Source: Candidatus Palauibacter rhopaloidicola
GTDB lineage: Bacteria > Gemmatimonadota > Gemmatimonadetes > Palauibacterales > Palauibacteraceae
Direction: 5' to 3'
Length of the DNA: 50,127 nucleotides
Assembly: GCA_026914155.1 (NCBI GenBank)
Contig: JAPPGH010000013.1
Coordinates: 1 to 50,127, forward strand
The notes under the pieces were generated by a model that ran no database searches, had not been told where the DNA came from, and saw nothing but the letters and a program-made list of their open reading frames with translations. A program made the position numbers and the translations under genes. This document shows, in pieces, positions 31,462 to 38,621 of the stretch. How positions within the stretch are numbered: the first letter of the stretch is position 1; each line of letters starts with the position of its first letter.

Positions 31462-34416
31462 TCAGGCGACCTGTCGGCGCACCAGGTCCTGGAAGACGCC
31501 CGGGGTCTCCGCCAACTCCGCGAAGGAGCCTTCCTGGGCGATCCTTCCCTTGTCGAGCACGTATATGCGGTCGGCCTGGCGCAGAGTGGAAACGCGGTGC
31601 GCGACCACGATCCGAGTCGAGGTGAGGCCCGCCAGATTGGCCAGGACCCTGGCTTGCGTTTCGTTGTCCAGCCAGTTCGTGGCTTCGTCGAGCATCAGGA
31701 TGCGGGGATTGCGGATCAGCGCGTGGGCGAGCCGGATCCGCTGGCTCTCGCCTCCCGACGTCACGGCGGCGCCCGCGCCCACCTGGGTCAGCATGCCCAT
31801 CGGCATCGTCGCGATCTCGCGATCGATGGCGGCGAGCCGAGCCGCCTGCCAGGCCTCCTCGGCGGTCGCGCCCTCGTGGTCGCCGACGATGTTGTCCCAC
31901 AGATCCTGCGGGTGAAGTCGCACCCCCTGCGGCACGACGCCGATCTGCCGGCGCACTTCCTTGAGATCGAGTTGTTGAAGGTCCCGGCCGTCGTAGTAGA
32001 CTGACCCGCTGGAAGGCTCTTCCAGCCCGAGCGCGAGCCGCAGCAGCGTGCTCTTCCCGGCCCCGGACGCGCCGGCGATGGCGACGAACTCACCCTTACG
32101 CGCCGTGATCGATACTTCGTCGAGGATCAGCGGTCCGTCCGCTTCGCGGCGGAAGGAGACTCGGTCGAACACGACCTCGCCACCCAGGTGCTCCGGGAAC
32201 TCCCCTTCCGCTCTCGTCTCCGGGGTCTCGGCCAGCAGCGGTCGCATCTGATTCCATGCGGGCACGACGGCGGCGAGCACGCCGAACGACTCGCCCAGGC
32301 GGATGACCGCCCGCTGATAGAGTAGAAACAGAACGAAGACGGCGATGAATTCGCCGGCCCCGATGGAGTCCGGGCCGGATAGCGTCACGAACAGGATCAC
32401 CAGCGCACCGGCCAGCAAGGGCAGAGCGGCGCCGAAGGCCCGCAGGTGCGTCTCCAGCGCGCCGAGTTCCAGTTCCGCACGCTTCTGCTCGCGGTATTCC
32501 CGTGCCCACGCCGCAAAGCCTGAGCCTTCCGCGCCGTCCACGCGCAGTTGGGGGATGCCGTTGATGAGTTGGAACAGTCGGCTCGACAGACGCCGAACGG
32601 CCCTCAGCCTGCGGCTGTGCGAGGGGATCTGCCGCATTCCGAGCGCCACGGTCGCGAACAGCGACAGCAGGCCGAAGGCGGCCGTCAGCCCTCCGAGCCG
32701 GGCATCGCGCAAGGCGATGAGCAGCAACGCGGGAGACAGGAACAGGATGGACAGCACGCCGTTTCCGATCACGCCCTGCACGGCGTCGCGCGCGTTCTGG
32801 AACGTCATGCCCCGCATGGCGAGGTCGCTGGCCGGATACCGCTGCAGGACGCTGGACGGCAACTGGAGCAGACGGTCCCAGAACGCGGCCTCCAGTCGCG
32901 AGGCGGCCCGACCCTCGATCCGCATCAGGGTCATGCCCTGGAGGACATGGAGCAGGGCGCGGACGAGACCGAACGCCACCAGGGCCGCGCTGATCCCGTA
33001 CAGGAGCCCGGCATCCCCGGCCGGGATCACCTCGTCCGCGACCAGGCCCATGGCCACGGCCGGCAGCAACATCATGGACCCGCCCAGCAGTCCCGCCGCC
33101 ACGAAGCGGGCCAGGTCGGCGCCCATCCCCTTTCGCGCCACCTTCCACAGGTCGCGCCACCCGGCGGCCCCGGGCTCCAGCGAGGGATAGAAGACCCACG
33201 CGTCCGGACGCAGTGACGCGGCGCTGGCGGCCGTGACCCGCCGCTTGCCTCCGGAGAGGGGATCGAATTCCCTGTAGTTCCCGAACCCCCCGGGCAACAG
33301 CGCCACGGGCCTCCCGTCCTCGGCCCGGAACGCCAGCATGGCGCCGCTGTCGCCGACCCACCAACGATCTTCCGCGGCGAGCCGCACCTTTCGGCCCCGC
33401 ACGCCGGACGCGTTGAGAATCCTGACGAGCCTGTCGTCGGGGGTGGAGCCTTCCTCTTCGAGCGGAGGCCCTTCCTCGCCGAGCGGATCGGGTAGGCGCC
33501 GGAAGGCGATGCCCGCATGCCGGCCGATCGCTTTCAGGACCTCGTGCAGCCCCGAATCCTCCACCTCTTCGGTCTCCTCACTCGGGTGACCGTACAGGTC
33601 GAAGAGGCGGCGCCGGGCGTCCTCCTCATCGCTGCGGCGGCTGAGGACCCGCGCCCGCGCCAGGTTCGCCTGATCGACGACGGCCAGTTGGCGGTTCAGT
33701 CGCTCGAGCGAAAACGCGACCCGGTTGAAGGCGTCCAGGGCGGGCAGCAGCCGCTGGTGTTCGGCGAGGTCCCCGGAGGATGCCGTGGAGACCCGGACGT
33801 CATGCGTCAGCGTGAGCCAGGTGACTGGCGTCAGCGGCAGCGCGCGCAAGGCGTCATCGGGTGCCGTCTCGCTCTCGGCCGGGTCGACCAGGCCCATGAA
33901 CAGACCGGCCGCGGGCGGCAGCCCTGTGACCCAGACGACGCCCCGGCGCGCGCCGAGCGTGCCGCTTCGCGTCTGCGGCGCTTCGCCGGACTCGACGAAG
34001 GCATCCATCCGCGGCAGGTGCGTGACGTCGCGGGCCAGCATCGCCGAAATGTCCAGGAGCCACGCGTCCACCTGTTCGGCCAGTTCCGCACGGCGAATCG
34101 CGACGAGCCCGGAGGCGGGAAGACGCCGCAGCACGGTGCCGGGCAGCCCCTTGGCGATGAGCCCCAGCGAAGTCACGTCGTCCTGCGGGGCCACGCCGGG
34201 CAGCAGGCGACCGGCGCCGGCTCGCAGCACATGCTGCGGCGCGGACTGGTCGACTCCCTCCTGGCGTTCGATCAGGAAGAGGTCGACCGTTCCCGACTCG
34301 ATGAACCAGGCGAAGTCGGGATCGCCGAGGTCGACGGGCAGATTGCTCGCGCAGGGCACCGCGGTGCCCGATTCGGCCGCGATCCGCGCGAGCGTTCGGT
34401 CCTCCGGCCCGGTCAT
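31462..34416 (-). CDS. NHLP bacteriocin-export ABC transporter permease/ATPase (ABC2 type)
   Basis: 984 residues, matching the NHLM_micro_ABC2 family in length and layout. An N-terminal domain of about 300 residues without peptidase motifs comes first (DFAWFIESGTVDLFLIERQE), then a second conserved domain near residue 350-420. TM segments follow from about residue 440 (MMLLPAVAMGLVADEVIPAG, HLRAFGAALPLLAGALVILF). The ATPase carries Walker A GASGAGKST, signature TSGGESQR, Walker B ILMLDEATNWLD and H-loop VVAHR. It works as the partner of the peptidase-containing ABC1 protein, whose gene it overlaps by four bases (ATGA). The pair exports the NHLP-type peptide. It lies tail to tail with the RND gene. 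Confidence 0.93.
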   Translation of the reverse strand: MTGPEDRTLARIAAESGTAVPCASNLPVDLGDPDFAWFIESGTVDLFLIERQEGVDQSAPQHVLRAGAGRLLPGVAPQDDVTSLGLIAKGLPGTVLRRLPASGLVAIRRAELAEQVDAWLLDISAMLARDVTHLPRMDAFVESGEAPQTRSGTLGARRGVVWVTGLPPAAGLFMGLVDPAESETAPDDALRALPLTPVTWLTLTHDVRVSTASSGDLAEHQRLLPALDAFNRVAFSLERLNRQLAVVDQANLARARVLSRRSDEEDARRRLFDLYGHPSEETEEVEDSGLHEVLKAIGRHAGIAFRRLPDPLGEEGPPLEEEGSTPDDRLVRILNASGVRGRKVRLAAEDRWWVGDSGAMLAFRAEDGRPVALLPGGFGNYREFDPLSGGKRRVTAASAASLRPDAWVFYPSLEPGAAGWRDLWKVARKGMGADLARFVAAGLLGGSMMLLPAVAMGLVADEVIPAGDAGLLYGISAALVAFGLVRALLHVLQGMTLMRIEGRAASRLEAAFWDRLLQLPSSVLQRYPASDLAMRGMTFQNARDAVQGVIGNGVLSILFLSPALLLIALRDARLGGLTAAFGLLSLFATVALGMRQIPSHSRRLRAVRRLSSRLFQLINGIPQLRVDGAEGSGFAAWAREYREQKRAELELGALETHLRAFGAALPLLAGALVILFVTLSGPDSIGAGEFIAVFVLFLLYQRAVIRLGESFGVLAAVVPAWNQMRPLLAETPETRAEGEFPEHLGGEVVFDRVSFRREADGPLILDEVSITARKGEFVAIAGASGAGKSTLLRLALGLEEPSSGSVYYDGRDLQQLDLKEVRRQIGVVPQGVRLHPQDLWDNIVGDHEGATAEEAWQAARLAAIDREIATMPMGMLTQVGAGAAVTSGGESQRIRLAHALIRNPRILMLDEATNWLDNETQARVLANLAGLTSTRIVVAHRVSTLRQADRIYVLDKGRIAQEGSFAELAETPGVFQDLVRRQVA

Positions 34417-36641
34417 CCGGCCAGCTCCGTCCGCACGAGGCGGTGGTACACGCCGCTCGTGTCGGCCATCAGCTCATCGTGGGTCCCGCGCTGCACGGCC
34501 ACGCCTTCGTCGATCACGATGATCTGGTCGCAGTCGCGAACGGTGCTCAGCCGGTGCGCGACGATCAGGCAGCTGACGCCCCGGCGGCGCAGCGCATCGT
34601 CGACGTGCGCCTCCGTCGCGGCGTCGAGGGCGCTCGTCGCTTCGTCGAGAATCAGCACCGTCGGGTTCCCGACCAGCGCGCGCGCGATTTCCAGGCGCTG
34701 CCGCTGTCCACCGCTGAAATTGACTCCGTCTTCGTCCACCGCAGTCGCGTAGCCGCGGGGCCGGCTGAGTATGTCGTCGTGGATGGCGGCGTCCCGGGCA
34801 GCGGCGACGACGTCATCGTCGAGCACCGCGGGGTTCCAGAGCGTGAGGTTGTCGCGCACGGTGGCGGAAAAGAGGACGATTCGCTGGTCCACCATCGAGA
34901 GGGAGCGCGACAGCACTTCATCGGGGATCTCGTCCCGCGGCCGGCCATCGAACAGGATCTCCCCCGACCACGGGTGCAGGATGCCCGCGACGAGGTGGGA
35001 CAGCGTCGACTTCCCGGACCCGCTGGGGCCGACCACCGCGACGCGTTGCCCCGGCTTGAAGACGAGGCTGAAGTCATTGATCAACGGGGGCCGGTTCCGG
35101 TTGTAACCGAAGGTCACGCCACGCAACTCCACATGCCCCGCCAGCCGGAGATGCCCGTGGAGGGTGGCGATCGACTGCGGCGCTTGCGCCCGGCGCGCCA
35201 GGCCCGGGTCCACCGGCGTTTCCGTGATGTCGTCCAGGCGTTGCATGTCGGTCAGAAGCGTCTGGCGCTCGTGGGCGAATTCGACGAAACGTCCGATCGG
35301 TTCCAGGAACATCGTCGCCACGAGGTAGAACGCGAGCAGCGCGCCCAGCGTCAACTCGCCGGACATGACCTTCGTCGCCCCAAGGCCCAGCACCGCGGCG
35401 CTCCCCAGTATCGTGAACAGGTCGGGCGCGGCGGCCATGAGGTTGCTCAGTTCGGAGAATCGCTGGCGCACCTGGAGTTCGCGCGCCTGGTGGCCGCTCC
35501 AGCGGGCGAACATGCGGTCTTCCGCCGCCGTCATGCGAAGGGTGTCGGCCTGATTCAACATGATCGTGCCGATACCCATCAGCAGACCCTGCTCGCGGCG
35601 CAGGGCGGCGGCCTCGTCGGACCGGGCCCGCGCGATCGGGCGCAGGAGCAGCGCGTTCAGGAGCGCCAGGGCCAGCACGGCGAGCGCCAGCGGCACGTCG
35701 TACCACAGCATGACCGCCAGGAATACGACGCTCATGGCGACGTCGACCAGCAGGCCGAGGAAGCGTTCCGACAGGCCTTGCGCAACCCTGTCGATGGAGA
35801 GGATGCGTGCGGTCAGGTCTCCGACGAGCCGGTGGCTGAAGTAGTCGACCGGCAGACGCAACAGCCGCGAGACGGCGCGGTTTCCGGCAACGATCGAGAC
35901 GCGAATCGCCAGGCGCCATAGAAATCGCTGCTTGAGCCGGGCGACGCCGTACACCAGGAGCGCGGCTCCGGCCAGTGCCCCCGCCACGACGAGTCCCCAC
36001 GGCTCGCCGTCGCCGACCACGCGGTCGACGAACAGGCTGGCCGCGAACGGCGCCGCCAGGGCCAGCACGGCCAGCATCAGCCCGCAGACGATGGCCCCCG
36101 CCAGCCCGCTCCCAGCCCCGCTCAGCCAGAGCGGGAGGCGCCTCACCAGACCGGACGGCGCCCCTCCGGGCTCGAACGCCGGACCGGGACGGAATTGCAG
36201 CGTCACTCCCGTGAATCCCGCATCGAACTCCTGCGGGGAGAGCTTGCGGTGCCCCGCGGCCGGGTCGTTCACGTAGAACCACTTGCGGTCGAACCCTTCC
36301 AGGACCAGGAAGTGGTTGAATTCCCAGAAGAGAATCATGGGCATCGGCATCCGCTTCAGCCGATCCACCTGCACGCTCCAACCCGAGCCCTCGAGGCCGT
36401 AGTGCTCGCCGGCCCGCTTCAGCCCGGCGGCGGTGGACCCGTCCCGCCCCACCTCGCACGTGCCGCGCAGTTCCGTCAGCGGAACCCACCGTCCGAAGTG
36501 GGCCAGTACGCTGCCGAGGCAGGCTGCGCCGCACTCCGTCGCGTGGGTCTGCAGGAAGAGGGGCGTGCGGACCCGTCGTCTTCGCTCGCCGCGGGGGTCC
36601 GTGTTGCCTCGCGATGCCCCGCGCAAGCCGCGCGGCGTCAT
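34413..36641 (-). CDS. NHLP bacteriocin-export ABC transporter with C39 leader peptidase (ABC1 type)
   Basis: 742 residues. An N-terminal C39 peptidase spans about residues 20-150, with the catalytic set Gln/Cys in QTHATECGAACL, His in FNHFLVLEG and Asp in NDPAAG. Six TM helices follow, then the ATPase with Walker A GPSGSGKST, signature FSGGQRQR, Walker B VLILDEATSALD and H-loop IVAHR. It cleaves the leader after a Gly-Gly or Ala-Gly site and exports the peptide. Here the substrate is most likely the precursor at 37049, which ends VAAG-LCCCG. The ATG is one base after the stop of the HlyD stump gene. Confidence 0.95.
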   Translation of the reverse strand: MTPRGLRGASRGNTDPRGERRRRVRTPLFLQTHATECGAACLGSVLAHFGRWVPLTELRGTCEVGRDGSTAAGLKRAGEHYGLEGSGWSVQVDRLKRMPMPMILFWEFNHFLVLEGFDRKWFYVNDPAAGHRKLSPQEFDAGFTGVTLQFRPGPAFEPGGAPSGLVRRLPLWLSGAGSGLAGAIVCGLMLAVLALAAPFAASLFVDRVVGDGEPWGLVVAGALAGAALLVYGVARLKQRFLWRLAIRVSIVAGNRAVSRLLRLPVDYFSHRLVGDLTARILSIDRVAQGLSERFLGLLVDVAMSVVFLAVMLWYDVPLALAVLALALLNALLLRPIARARSDEAAALRREQGLLMGIGTIMLNQADTLRMTAAEDRMFARWSGHQARELQVRQRFSELSNLMAAAPDLFTILGSAAVLGLGATKVMSGELTLGALLAFYLVATMFLEPIGRFVEFAHERQTLLTDMQRLDDITETPVDPGLARRAQAPQSIATLHGHLRLAGHVELRGVTFGYNRNRPPLINDFSLVFKPGQRVAVVGPSGSGKSTLSHLVAGILHPWSGEILFDGRPRDEIPDEVLSRSLSMVDQRIVLFSATVRDNLTLWNPAVLDDDVVAAARDAAIHDDILSRPRGYATAVDEDGVNFSGGQRQRLEIARALVGNPTVLILDEATSALDAATEAHVDDALRRRGVSCLIVAHRLSTVRDCDQIIVIDEGVAVQRGTHDELMADTSGVYHRLVRTELAG

Positions 36642-36642
36642 G

Positions 36643-36849
36643 TCAGGCCGAGTCCAGGCCGAGGAGCAGGGCGAGCGAGTGTCGTCCGAGCGCGCCGAAC
36701 AGAGCCCAGGCGCCGATGCCGGCGAGCATCAGTCCGACCGCGGCCAGGACGATGCGTTCGTGGGGGGCCGTGACCCGGAGCAGGCGGTCGAGCTGCTGGC
36801 GGCTTGCGCTAGCGGCGATCGCTCGTTCGCGAAACGGGTCGTTAAACAT
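36643..36849 (-). CDS. N-terminal stump of an NHLP-type HlyD secretion adaptor
   Basis: 68 residues. MFNDPFRERAIAASASRQQL then DRLLRVTAPHERIVLAAVGL is the opening of NHLM_micro_HlyD proteins (Phe-Arg-x-x-Ala-...-QLD-LL-VT-P), and one TM helix follows (VLAAVGLMLAGIGAWALFGA). The frame stops right after it (LGRHSLALLLGLDSA). The coiled-coil, lipoyl and beta-barrel domains of an adaptor, usually 250 residues or more, are missing, and ABC1 begins one base later, so no remnant of them remains. Either this is a degraded gene or a deliberately reduced membrane anchor. A GGAAGGG site lies about eleven bases before the ATG, so it is probably still translated. Confidence 0.7.
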   Translation of the reverse strand: MFNDPFRERAIAASASRQQLDRLLRVTAPHERIVLAAVGLMLAGIGAWALFGALGRHSLALLLGLDSA

Positions 36850-36918
36850 GCATCGCGGCCCTTCCTGTCGATTTGCGGCGGACGCATGGTTCGATCCGCC
36901 GAATAGCCCGTGCGGACC

Positions 36919-36949
36919 GGCCGATTCGGCCCCCCCCAAAGTTCGGGGG
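36919..36949. promoter_or_regulatory. Two adjacent palindromes in the divergent control region of the peptide cluster
   Basis: GGCCGA-T-TCGGCC is a perfect palindrome at 36919-36931. It is followed immediately by CCCCC-AAAGTTC-GGGGG at 36933-36949. Both lie between the start of the transport operon and the precursor promoter and could bind a regulator acting in both directions. No regulator gene is present in the cluster. Confidence 0.4.
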
Positions 36950-36972
36950 TACAAGACTCAAAACAAACCGCA

Positions 36973-36978
36973 TATAAT
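36973..36978 (+). promoter_or_regulatory. Consensus -10 box of the precursor gene
   Basis: A perfect TATAAT, set in a locally AT-rich patch (caaaccgcatataatgtaag) unlike the GC-rich surroundings. At 17-18 bases upstream there is only TACAAG/GTACAA, a poor -35, so transcription may need an activator. The predicted leader is about 64 bases and ends with AAGGAGGA before the ATG at 37049. Confidence 0.6.
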
Positions 36979-36987
36979 GTAAGGCAA

Positions 36988-37004
36988 GCCATGTCCGGCA
37001 TGGC
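36988..37004 (+). promoter_or_regulatory. Hairpin in the 5' leader of the precursor mRNA
   Basis: GCCATG-TCCGG-CATGGC, a perfect 6-5-6 inverted repeat, lies between the -10 box and the ribosome site. It could be an operator or an mRNA stem-loop that stabilises the small abundant transcript. Confidence 0.4.
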
Positions 37005-37048
37005 CAGTGTAGTTGGCAAGCTCTTACGCAACGAAGGAGGATTGCAAC

Positions 37049-37336
37049 ATGAACACGATGGTGCAAGCAGCAATCCAGACATCGAACGAGATGCAGCGTC
37101 ACCTGGTCGCGAAAGCGACCGACGATGCAGAGTTCCGCGCGCAGCTCGTGGCGAATCCGAACGCGGCCATCAAGCAGGAATTCGGAATCGACCTGCCTGA
37201 GTACGTCAGCATTCAGGTGCACGAGAGTCGCGGGAACGACCTCCACCTCGCGCTGCCGCCGAGCGCCGATGCCGAACTGGAATTGGACGAGGAGGCGCTG
37301 GAGGCGGTCGCAGCCGGGCTTTGCTGCTGCGGCTGA
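37049..37336 (+). CDS. NHLP-leader natural product precursor peptide with core LCCCG
   Basis: 95 residues from the ATG at 37049, with a strong AAGGAGGA site; an in-frame GTG and ATG lie upstream without one. The leader is the nitrile-hydratase-like NHLP type: KATDDAEFRAQLVANPNAAI, then KQEFGIDLPEYVSIQVHE, then DLHLALPP and the acidic stretch ELELDEEALEAVAAG. The family's usual cleavage site, VAGG, reads VAAG. Only five residues follow: Leu-Cys-Cys-Cys-Gly. These three Cys are the only ones in the protein. With the YcaO cyclodehydratase next to it, conversion of Cys to thiazoline is the expected modification. The product structure is inference. Confidence 0.93.
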   Translation: MNTMVQAAIQTSNEMQRHLVAKATDDAEFRAQLVANPNAAIKQEFGIDLPEYVSIQVHESRGNDLHLALPPSADAELELDEEALEAVAAGLCCCG

Positions 37337-37348
37337 TCTTCGATCAGC
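37332..37348 (+). other. Stem-loop over the precursor stop codon
   Basis: GCTGATC-TTC-GATCAGC, a perfect 7-base stem with a 3-base loop that includes the precursor stop codon. It precedes the larger terminator hairpin by 11 bases and may protect the 3' end of the message. Confidence 0.45.
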
Positions 37349-37359
37349 GGTAAGACTCC

Positions 37360-37396
37360 GCAGGCACCGCCAGCCGCCGGCGCTGGCGGTGCCTGC
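37360..37396 (+). terminator. Strong hairpin terminator after the precursor gene
   Basis: A perfect 15-base inverted repeat (37360-37374 with 37382-37396, loop CGCCGGC). It is followed by TCGCCTTTCT, so the U-tract is short. It sits between two converging genes and may end transcription from both sides. Confidence 0.7.
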
Positions 37397-37453
37397 TCGC
37401 CTTTCTGGCTCCTCGCCTTCCGTCGCCCGTGACGTCCCTCTCCCGCGGCCCCG

Positions 37454-38584
37454 CTAGCCGGCGGAACCGGCGGTCGCGGAGTCGGCCTGCAGCGGAGGGA
37501 ACACCAGGCAGAACACGTAGGCCTTCACCTCCTCGAAGCGGTCGCCGACCAGCGACACTTTGAAGTGGTGAATGCCCCGGACGACGAGCAGCATGCCTCG
37601 TCGCCCGAACACCGTTTCCACCCCAGCCCACGACTCCGCGAGCGCGGACAGCTTCTCCTGCACGACGAGTCCCGGTGCGCGCAGGCCATCGATGATGCCC
37701 ATCCAGGGCTCGATGTCCTTCAACCACTGCGTGTCCTGGGCATAGAAGCTCACACCCAGGTCGGGCCTCACGCCGCCCGGATGGACATCGAGGTGCGCCG
37801 CCAGGTGGGAGAAGGCCCCGCGTGCCTCCAGGTCCGAGACGAACGGGGCGAAGGTTGCGGGTCGTCCGGGCCACCCGGCACGCTCCAGAAACGAGGTCAA
37901 CTCGCGCGTGCTCCTGATGCCCGTGATCGCCATCCGCAGGCCCCTCCTCCGGGCCGGGAATGCGCCCAGGCCGCCGATCTGCGCGCCCGGCGGCCTGGCC
38001 AGGAACAGGCGTTCGGCATGCCGGCGTTCGGCGCTCTCCGTCTCCCAGCCGCTCGCCATGGCGACCGCGTCGACGAGGACACGGAGATCTTCAGGCTCCT
38101 GGACTGTGCCTTCGTCGGGCAGCGCATCGGCGGTGGGGTAGAGGAAGATGCCCGGGTCCGGGAACCGGCCATGGTGCGCCGGATCGATGTCGTATTCGAG
38201 CAGCAGCTTCGCGGCGATTCGCCGTAGCTCGCTCTCTTCTCGTCCCATCTCGTGCAGAAGCCGGACGACGGCCGCCGCGGACGCATCTTCGGGTCGCGAC
38301 CGGGACCACGCCTCGAAGTGCGCCGCCGACCGGCTGCCCTGGAACAGCGCGAGACCCAGATCCGCCCTCGGTTCCTGTTCGTGCAGCCGAAACTCGAATC
38401 CGAAACCGGCGGTCGCCAGGCTGATCGGCAGCCCGTTTGTGCGCTCCATCAGTTTGTCCCAGCCGGGACCGCCGACCAGCACGGCGGGAATCCGGCTCCT
38501 GAACTGCTCCAGCAGTTCGCCGACGGAATCCGCCTGGGCCAGCATGTGCTCTTCGATGGCCGCGCGAGCTTCGTCGAGGTTCAT
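37454..38584 (-). CDS. Unrecognised protein of the YcaO/NHLP peptide cluster
   Basis: 376 residues, soluble, without signal peptide. The N-terminal half is helical (MNLDEARAAIEEHMLAQADS) and contains GLPISLATAGFGFEFRLHEQ with LGLALFQGSRSAAHFEAW. The C-terminal half is beta-rich: LGAFPARRRGLRMAITGIRS, then HLDVHPGGVRPDLGVSFYAQ, then RGIHHFKVSLVGD with EEVKAYVFCLVF. The repeated pattern of a 'D-L-G' strand pair in both halves, with a final His-x-Lys strand and aKaYv, recalls repeated alpha-beta folds such as ABBA-type enzymes, but the likeness is too weak to name. It lies 37 bases downstream of the YcaO gene on the same strand and is probably a tailoring or leader-handling protein of the pathway. 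Confidence 0.75.
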   Translation of the reverse strand: MNLDEARAAIEEHMLAQADSVGELLEQFRSRIPAVLVGGPGWDKLMERTNGLPISLATAGFGFEFRLHEQEPRADLGLALFQGSRSAAHFEAWSRSRPEDASAAAVVRLLHEMGREESELRRIAAKLLLEYDIDPAHHGRFPDPGIFLYPTADALPDEGTVQEPEDLRVLVDAVAMASGWETESAERRHAERLFLARPPGAQIGGLGAFPARRRGLRMAITGIRSTRELTSFLERAGWPGRPATFAPFVSDLEARGAFSHLAAHLDVHPGGVRPDLGVSFYAQDTQWLKDIEPWMGIIDGLRAPGLVVQEKLSALAESWAGVETVFGRRGMLLVVRGIHHFKVSLVGDRFEEVKAYVFCLVFPPLQADSATAGSAG

Positions 38585-38621
38585 TGCGCCGTTGCCTTCC
38601 TCGGTTGCCGTTCGGTGTCCT

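Noticed and set aside
37013..37048. Longer form of the precursor starting at 37013
   Set aside because: No ribosome site there. The AAGGAGGA before 37049 and the leader family's usual beginning support the shorter form.
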